Shown here: in pieces, positions 1 through 6,428 of the stretch
Layout of the letters: every line of letters begins with the position of its first letter
Numbering within the stretch: the stretch's first letter is position 1
Assembly: GCA_038236965.1 (NCBI GenBank)
Contig: JBBRZF010000121.1
Location: forward strand, 1 to 10,757
DNA length: 10,757 nt
Origin: JBBRZF01 sp038236965
GTDB taxonomy: Bacteria; Acidobacteriota; Terriglobia; Terriglobales; Acidobacteriaceae
Direction of reading: 5' to 3'
The notes under the pieces: model-generated
What the model was told of the DNA's origin: nothing
What the model saw: only the letters and a program-made list of their open reading frames with translations
The model's database searches: none
Made by a program: the position numbers and the translations under genes

Positions 1-111
1 CCGCAGTTCTGCCTGCGGGTCACCAAAGCTGGCAACCGCGCGTGCTCCGCCGTAGTCGGAAAACTGGGCACCCGCACCGGCGAATTTCTCTTGGAGTGGA
101 GTAGAAGACAT
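1..111 (-). CDS. YgfZ/GcvT-like folate-binding protein, N-terminal fragment
   Basis: The reverse strand opens an ATG at 111 and reads without a stop to the window edge, giving 37 residues that begin MSSTPLQEKFAGAGAQF and continue with a DYGGAR segment and a FGDPQAEL segment. This opening (short polar leader, an amphipathic helix, then a G..F.D...E segment) resembles the N-terminus of YgfZ/GcvT-type tetrahydrofolate-binding proteins, which assist Fe-S enzyme maintenance (YgfZ) or glycine cleavage (GcvT). Only the start is present, so no folate-binding residue can be checked and the two families cannot be told apart. It is transcribed divergently from the dehydrogenase gene. A TATAAT sequence lies 13 nt upstream of the ATG. 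The reading frame is quite secure; the family assignment is a resemblance from memory. Confidence 0.55.
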   Translation of the reverse strand, partial: MSSTPLQEKFAGAGAQFSDYGGARAVASFGDPQAELR

Positions 112-124
112 AGGCGAACACTTG

Positions 125-130
125 ATTATA
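125..130 (-). promoter_or_regulatory. Candidate -10 box for the divergent YgfZ/GcvT-like gene
   Basis: On the - strand this reads TATAAT, a perfect sigma-70-type -10 hexamer, 13 nt before the ATG at 111. The hexamer 17 nt further upstream (AACAAT) is a poor -35. A start site 6-7 nt downstream would leave a leader of only about six bases and no clear Shine-Dalgarno, so the transcript would be nearly leaderless. The rest of 112-236 shows a weak 5-bp CGCCG/CGGCG hairpin at 166-182 and nothing else I can name. Confidence 0.35.
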
Positions 131-220
131 TCGAACCACGCGGACAAATTGTTTTTCCCCCGCGTCGCCGTGTTCTGCGGCGGATTGGTTGTGGCGCGGG
201 TCGCTGGAATCCGGCATTTC

Positions 221-229
221 TGGTATGTT
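221..229 (+). promoter_or_regulatory. Candidate extended -10 element for the dehydrogenase gene
   Basis: TGGTATGTT has the TG-n-hexamer form of an extended -10, with hexamer TATGTT at 224-229 ending 7 nt before the ATG at 237. If it is real, transcription would begin on or next to the start codon, giving a leaderless mRNA; this fits the lack of any Shine-Dalgarno before 237. No good -35 is visible. The element runs into the palindrome at 225-238. Confidence 0.3.
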
Positions 230-238
230 CGCGAACAT
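225..238. repeat. 14-bp perfect palindrome at the dehydrogenase start (possible operator)
   Basis: ATGTTCGCGAACAT equals its own reverse complement over 14 bp. It covers the candidate -10 hexamer and the first two bases of the start codon at 237, in the short region between divergent genes, which is where a dimeric repressor would be expected to bind. The core GTTCGCGAAC resembles generic helix-turn-helix operator half-sites. No regulator gene is in the window, and GTTCGC is a common Val-Arg codon pair in this genome, so a chance origin remains possible. Confidence 0.35.
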
Positions 239-1277
239 GAGTACGAAGAAGATTGCAGTCATCCCCGGCGATGGGATCGGCAAAGAAGTGATTCCTGCCG
301 CTCTGAACGTGATTCGCGCTACCGGCGCCCCGGTGGAATTCACGGAATTCGATTTTGGCGCGGACCGCTACCTGCGCGACGGATACAGCATCAGCGACGC
401 CGATTTCGCCACGCTGGGAAGCGACTTCGACGCCATCTTCGTTGGCGCCATGGGCGATCCCCGCGTCAAGTCGAACATCCACGCAAAAGAAATCCTGCTG
501 GGATTGCGCTTCAAGATGGACCTCTATGCCAACGTCCGTCCCGTGAAACTGCTGGACGAATCGCTTTGCCCGCTCAAGGACCGCTCCGTCGACGACGTGA
601 ACTTCACCGTCATCCGCGAGAACACCGAGGGCACGTACATGGATATGGGCGGCTTCTTCAAGAAGGGCACGCCCGACGAAGTCGCCACGCAAGAAGACAT
701 CAATACCCGCAAGGGCGTCGAACGCGTCATCCGATACGCCTTCGAATACGCGCGTGCCAATGGCCGAGAGGAAGTATTGATGAGCGACAAGTCAAACGTG
801 ATGAGCTACGCCGGAAACCTCTGGCAGCGCGTCTTTAAAGAAGTCGCGCAAGAGTACGCGGACATCGAGCCGCAACATATGTACGTCGATGCCCTCTGTC
901 TGCAGATGGTGCGCGATCCCAAATCGCTGGAAGTCATCGTGACGGGCAACATGTTTGGCGACATCGTGACCGACCTCGCCGCAGCCTTGCAGGGCGGACT
1001 CGGGATGGCAGCCAGCGGAAACATTCATCCCGGAAAGACCTCGATGTTCGAACCCGTCCACGGTTCCGCGCCTCCCTTGGCAGGGAAGAATGTCGCCAAT
1101 CCCATGGGCTCCATCCTTACGGCGGCCATGATGCTGAACCACCTCGGCTTCACCAAGGAAGCTTCGCGGATCGATGCCGCCGTGGTTCATGCTGTTCGCG
1201 CTAAGAAGGTGACCAGCGACGTCGGCGGTTCGTTGGGCACGCGCGAATGCGCGGAGTGGATAGCAGAGCACCTTTAA
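237..1277 (+). CDS. NAD(P)-dependent isocitrate/isopropylmalate dehydrogenase family protein (3-isopropylmalate dehydrogenase-like)
   Basis: A 346-residue cytoplasmic beta-decarboxylating dehydrogenase, full length for the family (LeuB about 345-360). The N-terminal KIAVIPGDGIGKEV strand opens the fold. Catalytic residues align with Thermus LeuB: R91, R101, R127, Y134, K185 (DKSNV), and metal ligands D218, D242, D246. The C-terminal EPVHGSAP and ANP motifs are intact. Substrate is uncertain. L87, L88 and V188 match the hydrophobic pocket of isopropylmalate dehydrogenase, but IRENTEGTY, DLYANVRP and the SGNI segment resemble homoisocitrate and NAD-isocitrate dehydrogenases, and the Glu of the LeuB pocket is K84. 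The Asp that fixes NAD+ preference in LeuB is P280. Start: ATG 237 is chosen because the protein then begins MSTKKIAV; in-frame ATG 225 and TTG 189 would add residues with no family counterpart. No leu genes adjoin it. Confidence 0.85.
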   Translation: MSTKKIAVIPGDGIGKEVIPAALNVIRATGAPVEFTEFDFGADRYLRDGYSISDADFATLGSDFDAIFVGAMGDPRVKSNIHAKEILLGLRFKMDLYANVRPVKLLDESLCPLKDRSVDDVNFTVIRENTEGTYMDMGGFFKKGTPDEVATQEDINTRKGVERVIRYAFEYARANGREEVLMSDKSNVMSYAGNLWQRVFKEVAQEYADIEPQHMYVDALCLQMVRDPKSLEVIVTGNMFGDIVTDLAAALQGGLGMAASGNIHPGKTSMFEPVHGSAPPLAGKNVANPMGSILTAAMMLNHLGFTKEASRIDAAVVHAVRAKKVTSDVGGSLGTRECAEWIAEHL

Positions 1278-1329
1278 GAGCAGTCCTGCACGGATAGCGA
1301 ACGAAATTCAGAGATAAGGACTCGGGTGC

Positions 1330-2838
1330 ATGGGAATTCAAAAACGGACGACCCTGTTGTGGATGGCAATCCTTGCGCTGGCACTGTTGTGTGCAGGCGC
1401 CGCACCGGCGCAGGAAACTTCGTCGCAACAGCAGGCACCTTCCGCACAGAGCGCGCAATCAAGTCAGCAGGCCACTCCTCCGGTTGAGAAGAAGCCCAAT
1501 GCCGGGGCTCCGCCGCAGAAGTCCGAGGAAGAAGGCGTCGCGCAGGTCACGGTCGAAAAACGTATCTCGCCCAAGGAAGCGGCCGAACTGCTCGCCTCCG
1601 TCGACCAGATATTGAAGTGGGTCAGCGAAGACACCGGGTTGCCTATCAAGCACGAGGTCAAGCGTCAGTTGGCCACGCGAGACAAGGTGATGAAGTTCCT
1701 TGAAGATCGCATGAAGGAAGACAAGGACACCGAACGCCTTGAGCGTTCTTCAGTATCACTCAAGAAGTTCGGATTGCTTCCGCGCGACTTCAACCTTCGT
1801 CCCTTCCTGCTGGAACTGTTGCGTGAGCAGATCGCCGGATTCTACGATCCGCGAACCAAGATGGTGTATCTCCTCGACTGGGTAGATGCCGAGGTGCAAA
1901 AGCCAGTACTCGCTCACGAACTGACTCATGCCTTGCAGGACCAGAGCATCGGAATGGAGAAGTGGGCGGACGTCGGCAAAGATACGAAGAACGAGACAGA
2001 GATGGCCGAGCGCGACGAACAGCGTTCCGCGCGTCAGGCAGTTCTGGAGGGTCAGGCGATGGTCGTATTGCTTGATTATTCGCTGCTGCCGCTGGGCAAG
2101 TCCGTAGCCGATTCGCCACAATTGGTGGACGCCATGAAAGCCAGTATGACCGGCGACGCCAGCTCGCCCATGTTCGCCAAGTCTCCCATCTTCCTGCGTG
2201 AGGCGCTGGTATTTCCTTACACATTTGGACTCGACCTGGTTCGCGAGGTCTTCCGCATCAAGGGTCGCAAGGCAGCCTATCTCGGCTTGCTCGACGTGCC
2301 TCCTACGGATACGCGCCAGGTAATGGAACCTACGGAATATCTAGCCGGACACCGGGTTGCGCAGCCCGCCATTCCCGACGTAAAGAAGCTTTTGGGAAAA
2401 GATTTCGAGGTCTACGACAGCGGCGGCATCGGGCAGTTCGACGTCTACGTCATGCTGAAGCAGTGGATCAGCCAGTTCGCGGCTGACCAGAGAAGTTCGT
2501 CCTGGCGCGGCGGCTACTACATCACCGTGCAGGACAAGAAAGACAGGAACGCCCCTGTGGCAATGATGTACAGCTCGAAATGGAAGAGCGGAGGCGAAGC
2601 TTCCAAGTTCGCCAAACAATATGCCCAAGGCCTGGCGAAGCGATACAAGTTACTCTCGGTTGTCAGGGAATTGGGCGAGACCGGCGGCCAGTGGCAGACC
2701 GAAGAGGGAGCCGTCGAATTGGAACTTCGTGGCGATTCGATGGTCGTCACGGAAAGCTTCGACCCAGCCACCGGAGCGCTTATGCGCGAAGCTGCATGGA
2801 AGGCAAGCACTCCGCGCGTCGCAGCAGATGTTCATTAG
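1330..2838 (+). CDS. Secreted putative zinc metallopeptidase with HELTH motif
   Basis: A 502-residue protein that I do not recognise by name. Residues 1-27 form a classical signal peptide (KR, a hydrophobic run, then APA before Gln28); Cys21 is preceded by Leu-Leu, so it is not a lipobox. Residues 28-70 are a Gln/Ser/Pro-rich linker. In the body, VLAHELTHALQDQ carries H196-E197-x-x-H200, the gluzincin-type zinc site, and E240 in VLEGQAM is the likely third ligand, about 40 residues on as expected. A MEPTEYLAG segment near 336-344 and a GGIGQFDVYV segment near 363-372 complete a pattern seen in uncharacterised HELTH proteins of Acidobacteriota and related phyla. The likely site is the periplasm or outside; the substrate is unknown. 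ATG 1330 has AAGGA at 1316-1320, 9 nt upstream. It follows the dehydrogenase by 52 nt. Confidence 0.8.
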   Translation: MGIQKRTTLLWMAILALALLCAGAAPAQETSSQQQAPSAQSAQSSQQATPPVEKKPNAGAPPQKSEEEGVAQVTVEKRISPKEAAELLASVDQILKWVSEDTGLPIKHEVKRQLATRDKVMKFLEDRMKEDKDTERLERSSVSLKKFGLLPRDFNLRPFLLELLREQIAGFYDPRTKMVYLLDWVDAEVQKPVLAHELTHALQDQSIGMEKWADVGKDTKNETEMAERDEQRSARQAVLEGQAMVVLLDYSLLPLGKSVADSPQLVDAMKASMTGDASSPMFAKSPIFLREALVFPYTFGLDLVREVFRIKGRKAAYLGLLDVPPTDTRQVMEPTEYLAGHRVAQPAIPDVKKLLGKDFEVYDSGGIGQFDVYVMLKQWISQFAADQRSSSWRGGYYITVQDKKDRNAPVAMMYSSKWKSGGEASKFAKQYAQGLAKRYKLLSVVRELGETGGQWQTEEGAVELELRGDSMVVTESFDPATGALMREAAWKASTPRVAADVH

Positions 2839-2852
2839 GCGGCGGCTGTTCT

Positions 2853-2861
2853 TGTTATAAT
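2853..2861 (+). promoter_or_regulatory. Extended -10 promoter for the mtnP operon
   Basis: TGTTATAAT is a textbook extended -10 element (TG, one base, TATAAT at 2856-2861), placed between the metallopeptidase stop codon and mtnP. TTCATT at 2831-2836 is the only, weak, -35 candidate, at 19-nt spacing; extended -10 promoters often do without one. A start near 2868 gives a leader of about 37 nt to the GTG at 2905. I see no terminator hairpin with a T-run between 2839 and the promoter. Confidence 0.55.
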
Positions 2862-2892
2862 CTTCGGTTCACACACAATGTTTTTGGCAATC

Positions 2893-2899
2893 AGGGGAG
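2893..2899 (+). promoter_or_regulatory. Shine-Dalgarno that selects the GTG start of mtnP
   Basis: AGGGGAG ends 5 nt before GTG 2905. The upstream in-frame ATG at 2878 has no such site and would lie only about 10 nt after the predicted transcription start, so this site decides for the GTG. Confidence 0.6.
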
Positions 2900-2904
2900 C
2901 TGCG

Positions 2905-3786
2905 GTGGCACAGGCAGAGATCGGAATTCTTGGCGGTAGTGGCCTTTATTCGATGAAGGGACTTACCGACGTTCATGAAGTATCGCTCGACACGCCTTTT
3001 GGCGCTCCCAGCGACAGTTACGTCGTTGGAAAGTTGGCTGGCCGAAGCGTCGCCTTCCTCGCGCGTCACGGTCGCGGACACAAGATCATGCCCTCGGAAC
3101 TCAACTTCCGCGCCAACATTCACGGATTCAAGCAGCTAGGCGTCACGCGCATCTTGAGCGTCTCGGCCGTTGGCTCGCTGAAGGAAGAACACAAGCCGCT
3201 GGAGTTCGTTATCCCGGATCAGTTTGTTGACCGCACCACGAAACGCGTCTCCACTTTCTTCGGCGAAGGCATCGTCGGCCACGTAGGCTTCGGCGATCCC
3301 ATCTGCATGGACGTCGCTCGCGTCGCCCACGCTGCCTGCAACAAGGCTGGCGTCGTCGCCAAACTCGGCGGAACCTACCTCAACATGGAAGGCCCTCAGT
3401 TCTCTACGAAGGCCGAGAGCAATCTCTACCGCTCCTGGGGAATGGACGTCATCGGCATGACCAACCTGCAAGAGGCAAAGTTGGCCCGCGAGGCGGAGAT
3501 TTGCTACGCCACCATCGCCATGGTGACCGACTACGATTGCTGGCATCCTTCACACGACGACGTTACCGTTGACCAGATCATCGCTGTGCTGATAAAGAAC
3601 GCGGAAAACGCGGCAACCGCCGTTCGCGAGGCCGTTGCGGCAATGCCCGCCGAACGCACCTGCAAATGCGGTTCTGCCCTCGCGACCGCCATCATCACGC
3701 ACAAAGATGCTGTCCCGCCGGAAACGCGTAAAAAGCTCCACCTCATCATTGGAAAGTATTTCGACGAAAAGAAAGCCGGGGCATAA
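2905..3786 (+). CDS. mtnP: S-methyl-5'-thioadenosine phosphorylase
   Basis: A 293-residue cytoplasmic PNP/MTAP-family phosphorylase, normal length for the family. It splits methylthioadenosine, the by-product of polyamine and related S-adenosylmethionine chemistry, with phosphate into adenine and 5-methylthioribose-1-phosphate. Visible signatures are GILGGSGLY (phosphate-binding S12), FLARHGRGHKI (R54, H55), SAVGSLKEE (near 87-95), NMEGPQFSTKAES and TDYDCW (D209, D211), the Asp pair that favours 6-aminopurines in MTAPs over inosine-type PNPs. GTG 2905 is taken as start because of its Shine-Dalgarno and because the protein then begins MAQAEIGILGGSG; ATG 2878 would add nine residues. The kinase gene starts 3 nt after the stop codon, so the two are surely co-transcribed. 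The next methionine-salvage enzyme, MtnA, is not in the window. Confidence 0.93.
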   Translation: MAQAEIGILGGSGLYSMKGLTDVHEVSLDTPFGAPSDSYVVGKLAGRSVAFLARHGRGHKIMPSELNFRANIHGFKQLGVTRILSVSAVGSLKEEHKPLEFVIPDQFVDRTTKRVSTFFGEGIVGHVGFGDPICMDVARVAHAACNKAGVVAKLGGTYLNMEGPQFSTKAESNLYRSWGMDVIGMTNLQEAKLAREAEICYATIAMVTDYDCWHPSHDDVTVDQIIAVLIKNAENAATAVREAVAAMPAERTCKCGSALATAIITHKDAVPPETRKKLHLIIGKYFDEKKAGA

Positions 3787-3789
3787 TCG

Positions 3790-4716
3790 ATGTCGATCCT
3801 GGTAGTGGGCTCCGTTGCATTCGACACTCTTAAGACTCCGTTTGGTGAGCGCACCAAGATCATCGGAGGCTCTGCAACCTACTTCTCCCTGGCGGCCAGC
3901 TTCTTCACGGACGTTCGCGTAGTCGGCGTGGTAGGCGAGGATTTCACCACTGAGCACGAGCAGGTGATGACTGCCCGCGGCGTCGATACTCGCGGTATCG
4001 AGCACGCCCCTGGCAGGACCTTTCACTGGGGCGGCGAATATGGCGAGAACCTGAACGAGGCGAAGACGAAGTTCACCGACCTCAACGTCTTCGAAAATTT
4101 CAAGCCGCAGATCCCGAAGGAATATCTCGACTCGAAATTCCTCTTCCTCGCCAACATCGATCCCGCGCTGCAATCCATGGTTCGCGACATGGTTCCCGCA
4201 GCCACATTGGTTGGCGGCGACACCATGAATCTCTGGATCAACATCAAGCGCGATGACCTGATGCAAACTCTGAAGAAGGTCGACATTCTACTCATCAACG
4301 ATGGCGAAGCGAAGATGTTGGCCGGCGACAGCAGCCTTCCTCGCGCGGCCCGCAAGGTGCTGGAATTCGGTCCGCGCGCGCTGGTCATCAAGCACGGCGA
4401 ATATGGCGCGACCATCTTCTTTCGCAATGATTCGTTCGGACTCGGAGTGCATCATCCCTTCCGCGCTCCTGCGTTGCCAATGGATGAAGTGCATGATCCC
4501 ACAGGCGCTGGCGATTCCTTCGCCGGCGGTTTCATGGGCTATCTCGCCTCGCAGCCGGAACTGACGCGCGATGTCTTGAAGCGGGCCATGTTCTACGGCA
4601 GTGTCATGGGCTCTTTCGCCGTCGAACGCTTTGGGCCGGAACGCCTCCAGACGCTTACGCGTGAAGAGATCGAACAGCGCTTCCAGTTGTTCCGCGACCT
4701 CACACATCTCGACTAA
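3790..4716 (+). CDS. PfkB-family carbohydrate/nucleoside kinase
   Basis: A 308-residue cytoplasmic ribokinase-like kinase. The N-terminal ILVVGSVAFDT strand opens the fold, IIGGSATYFSLAA is the first PfkB signature, and DPTGAGDSFAGGF is the second, holding the anion-hole loop G239-A240-G241 and the catalytic base D242. Length is typical. The substrate cannot be read from these motifs; the family includes adenosine kinase, ribokinase and sugar-phosphate kinases. The 3-nt gap to mtnP implies translational coupling; there is no strong Shine-Dalgarno of its own. Coupling suggests a substrate tied to purine-nucleoside breakdown, for example adenosine, a ribose or a pentose-1-phosphate, though MTAP already yields a phosphorylated sugar, so a direct next step is not obvious. 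The FHWGGEYGENLNEAKT stretch near residues 78-93 is probably part of the substrate lid. Confidence 0.85.
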   Translation: MSILVVGSVAFDTLKTPFGERTKIIGGSATYFSLAASFFTDVRVVGVVGEDFTTEHEQVMTARGVDTRGIEHAPGRTFHWGGEYGENLNEAKTKFTDLNVFENFKPQIPKEYLDSKFLFLANIDPALQSMVRDMVPAATLVGGDTMNLWINIKRDDLMQTLKKVDILLINDGEAKMLAGDSSLPRAARKVLEFGPRALVIKHGEYGATIFFRNDSFGLGVHHPFRAPALPMDEVHDPTGAGDSFAGGFMGYLASQPELTRDVLKRAMFYGSVMGSFAVERFGPERLQTLTREEIEQRFQLFRDLTHLD

Positions 4717-4735
4717 CGTAATTCGAAGGAATCAA

Positions 4736-6343
4736 ATGGAGCACGACAACCGGCGCGAATGGCATAGGGTTGTCGTGCTTGCTTCGTTGGTCTCCATTCT
4801 GGCGTTCTGCTGGTATTACTCGCACGGCGAAATCCTTCTCTACGGCGACGCGGTAGCTCACATCAACATCGCCCGACGGGTCTTCGACTCGCGTTCGCCC
4901 GGTCCTTTGCAGTTGGGCACCGTCTGGCTCCCGTTTCCGCACGTGGTCATGATTCCGTTCCTCGTGAACGACTGGATGTGGCGCACCGGGATCGGCGGCG
5001 CCATTCCTTCGATGCTTGCCTACGTCCTCGGAGTGCTCGGCGTCTTCCGTCTCGTGCGCGGACGCCAGCCTGCCTACGTAGCCTGGGCCGCTGCTGCCAT
5101 CTACGGACTCAATCCCAACCTGCTCTACATGCAGACGACGGCCATGAACGAGCCGCTCATGATGTGCGAACTCGTCTGGGCGCTCGTCTATCTCGACGAA
5201 TTGCAGCGCGCGCTCGCCGAAGATGGCACCTTGCCGCTCGCCCCGCATCAGGCGGTCGAGCGCTGTGCGATGGTTCTCGCTGCGGCAATCCTTACCCGCT
5301 ATGACGGATGGATACTCGCCGCCGCTTGCGGAATCGCGCTCGCATGGATGCTCTGGCGCGCTCGCGATTCCCATGCCGTGCGCGCGAATCTTCCGCGCAT
5401 CCGTCGCTCGACCATGGAGTTCTTCGCCCTCTGCGCTTTGGTTCCCGTCCTCTGGCTCGCGCAGAATTACGCGATCACCGCGAACCCGTTGGACTTCATA
5501 AACGGTCCTTACTCGGCGAAGGCGATCGAGGCGCGAACATCGAGCGCGGGGATGGTCGGTCACCCGGGGCAGCGCGATCCTTTGACGGCGATGTTCTTCT
5601 ACTTCAAGTCTGCCAAACTGAATTTGGCGCCGGATGGCGGCAGCGTACTATTCGTCTCCTTGCTGTTGCTGGGCGCCGCCTACGCACTGCGCCGAAGCGG
5701 AATGCGGTTGTGGCTGCTGCTCCTTTTGCCGCTGCCGTTCTATGTCTATTCCGTCGGATGGGGCAGCATTCCCATCTTCATGCCCGTTTGGTGGCCTCAT
5801 TCTTATTACAACGTGCGCTACGGATTGGAGATGCTTCCAGCCTTCGCCGTGCTCGGAGCGCTCGCGATCGGCGCCTTTGCGAATCTGCGCTTGCAGCGCC
5901 CGAAATTGTTCGCCGCGGTTATCACGTCGTTGCTGCTTGCCGGATGCTATCTTCCCGTCCAGCGCGAGACCCCTATCTGCCTGCGCGAAGCCCAAGTTAA
6001 TTCCCGCAGCCGAATCGCACTCGAAGACAAACTGGCTGCTATCCTTCGAGATCTTCGCGGAGAAGATGGAACCGTCCTGATGTATACCGGCGAATACGTA
6101 GGTGCTCTGCAGAAGGCGGGAATTCCTTTGCGCCACACCATCAACGAAACCGTTCACCCAGACTGGGATGAAGCGCTCACCCATCCCGCACGATCTGCCC
6201 AAGTCGTTGTTGCCATCAAGGGGGACGGTGTTTGGTATGCCTCCCGCCTTTTTCCACAGGACTTGCATAAATATTCAGAATTCGAAGTGGAAGGGAAGCC
6301 TCCGGTGGTCGTGTACGTGAGTCACATCGAGTTGCAGAAGTAA
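4736..6343 (+). CDS. Polytopic membrane GT-C glycosyltransferase-like protein
   Basis: A 535-residue inner-membrane protein. A first membrane helix (about 12-28) is followed by an external loop with YGDAVAHINIARRV; D38 sits where GT-C enzymes (GT39/ArnT/PMT type) carry the catalytic Asp. GTVWLPFPH (61-69), AMNEP (136-140) and YYNVRYGLEMLP (357-368) follow, the last like the R-Y-x-L-P motif of this fold. Hydrophobic helices recur near 92-108, 114-130, 140-153, 177-207, 228-248, 302-317, 324-341, 365-382 and 390-405. Residues from about 415 on form a soluble domain, probably periplasmic. It most likely moves a sugar from a polyprenyl-phosphate carrier to an unknown acceptor. ATG 4736 has GAAGGA at 4725-4730, 5 nt away; in-frame upstream codons overlap the kinase and are not used. 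A 12-bp inverted repeat covers codons 2-15. Family clear, substrate unknown. Confidence 0.75.
   Translation: MEHDNRREWHRVVVLASLVSILAFCWYYSHGEILLYGDAVAHINIARRVFDSRSPGPLQLGTVWLPFPHVVMIPFLVNDWMWRTGIGGAIPSMLAYVLGVLGVFRLVRGRQPAYVAWAAAAIYGLNPNLLYMQTTAMNEPLMMCELVWALVYLDELQRALAEDGTLPLAPHQAVERCAMVLAAAILTRYDGWILAAACGIALAWMLWRARDSHAVRANLPRIRRSTMEFFALCALVPVLWLAQNYAITANPLDFINGPYSAKAIEARTSSAGMVGHPGQRDPLTAMFFYFKSAKLNLAPDGGSVLFVSLLLLGAAYALRRSGMRLWLLLLLPLPFYVYSVGWGSIPIFMPVWWPHSYYNVRYGLEMLPAFAVLGALAIGAFANLRLQRPKLFAAVITSLLLAGCYLPVQRETPICLREAQVNSRSRIALEDKLAAILRDLRGEDGTVLMYTGEYVGALQKAGIPLRHTINETVHPDWDEALTHPARSAQVVVAIKGDGVWYASRLFPQDLHKYSEFEVEGKPPVVVYVSHIELQK
4740..4779 (+). repeat. Perfect 12-bp inverted repeat at the 5' end of the GT-C gene
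   Basis: AGCACGACAACC (4740-4751) and GGTTGTCGTGCT (4768-4779) are exact reverse complements separated by 16 nt, with a possible extra G-T pair at 4739/4780. The stem starts one base after the ATG at 4736-4738, inside the ribosome's initiation footprint, and leaves the Shine-Dalgarno at 4725-4730 free. No T-run follows, so it is not an intrinsic terminator. It could be an RNA hairpin limiting initiation or a DNA operator. Confidence 0.75.
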
Positions 6344-6377
6344 GCGCGTGAAGCCGGGCGAAATAGCGCGTAGCAGA

Positions 6378-6386
6378 TGATAGAAT
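6378..6386 (+). promoter_or_regulatory. Candidate extended -10 promoter for the mgtC-dapF-ldcA-mpl run
   Basis: TGATAGAAT matches the extended -10 form (TG, one base, TAGAAT at 6381-6386) and lies in the 85-nt gap between the GT-C gene and the MgtC-family gene. No good -35 is present. A start near 6393 would leave a leader of about 36 nt. The same gap holds a 7-bp direct repeat AGCGCGT at 6343-6349 and 6365-6371 (22 nt apart, about two helical turns) and a 10-bp palindrome ACAACGTTGT at 6404-6413. I see no magnesium riboswitch: the leader is too short. Confidence 0.4.
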
Positions 6387-6428
6387 CGCGCGCAAACGCA
6401 TTCACAACGTTGTCAGCGAGGGGAACAG

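Noticed and set aside
337..353. Tandem GGAATTC copies
   Set aside because: They encode the E-F-T-E-F part of the dehydrogenase and are explained by codon choice.
122..838. A 238-residue + strand frame over the first half of the dehydrogenase
   Set aside because: It is Arg/His-rich, overlaps the well-supported dehydrogenase in another frame and has no recognisable motif; it is a GC-bias shadow.
2878..2904. ATG 2878 as the start of mtnP
   Set aside because: It has no Shine-Dalgarno, would sit about 10 nt from the predicted transcription start, and adds nine residues not expected before the conserved GILGGSG strand; GTG 2905 has AGGGGAG at good spacing.
4601..4735. Extension of the GT-C protein upstream to 4601
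   Set aside because: These codons overlap the kinase gene in another frame and read as a Ser/Arg-rich stretch; ATG 4736 has a proper GAAGGA site and begins right before the first membrane helix.
4740..4779. The inverted repeat as an intrinsic terminator of the mtnP-pfkB transcript
   Set aside because: No T-run follows the second arm and it lies inside the next coding region.
4700..5563. A 287-residue - strand frame opposite the GT-C gene
   Set aside because: Composition is Arg/Glu/His-rich with no motif or start signal, and the + strand gene here has clear membrane helices and GT-C motifs.
6344..6428. A magnesium-sensing riboswitch before the MgtC-family gene
   Set aside because: The gap is 85 nt and the predicted leader about 36 nt, far too short for an M-box, and no such fold is visible.
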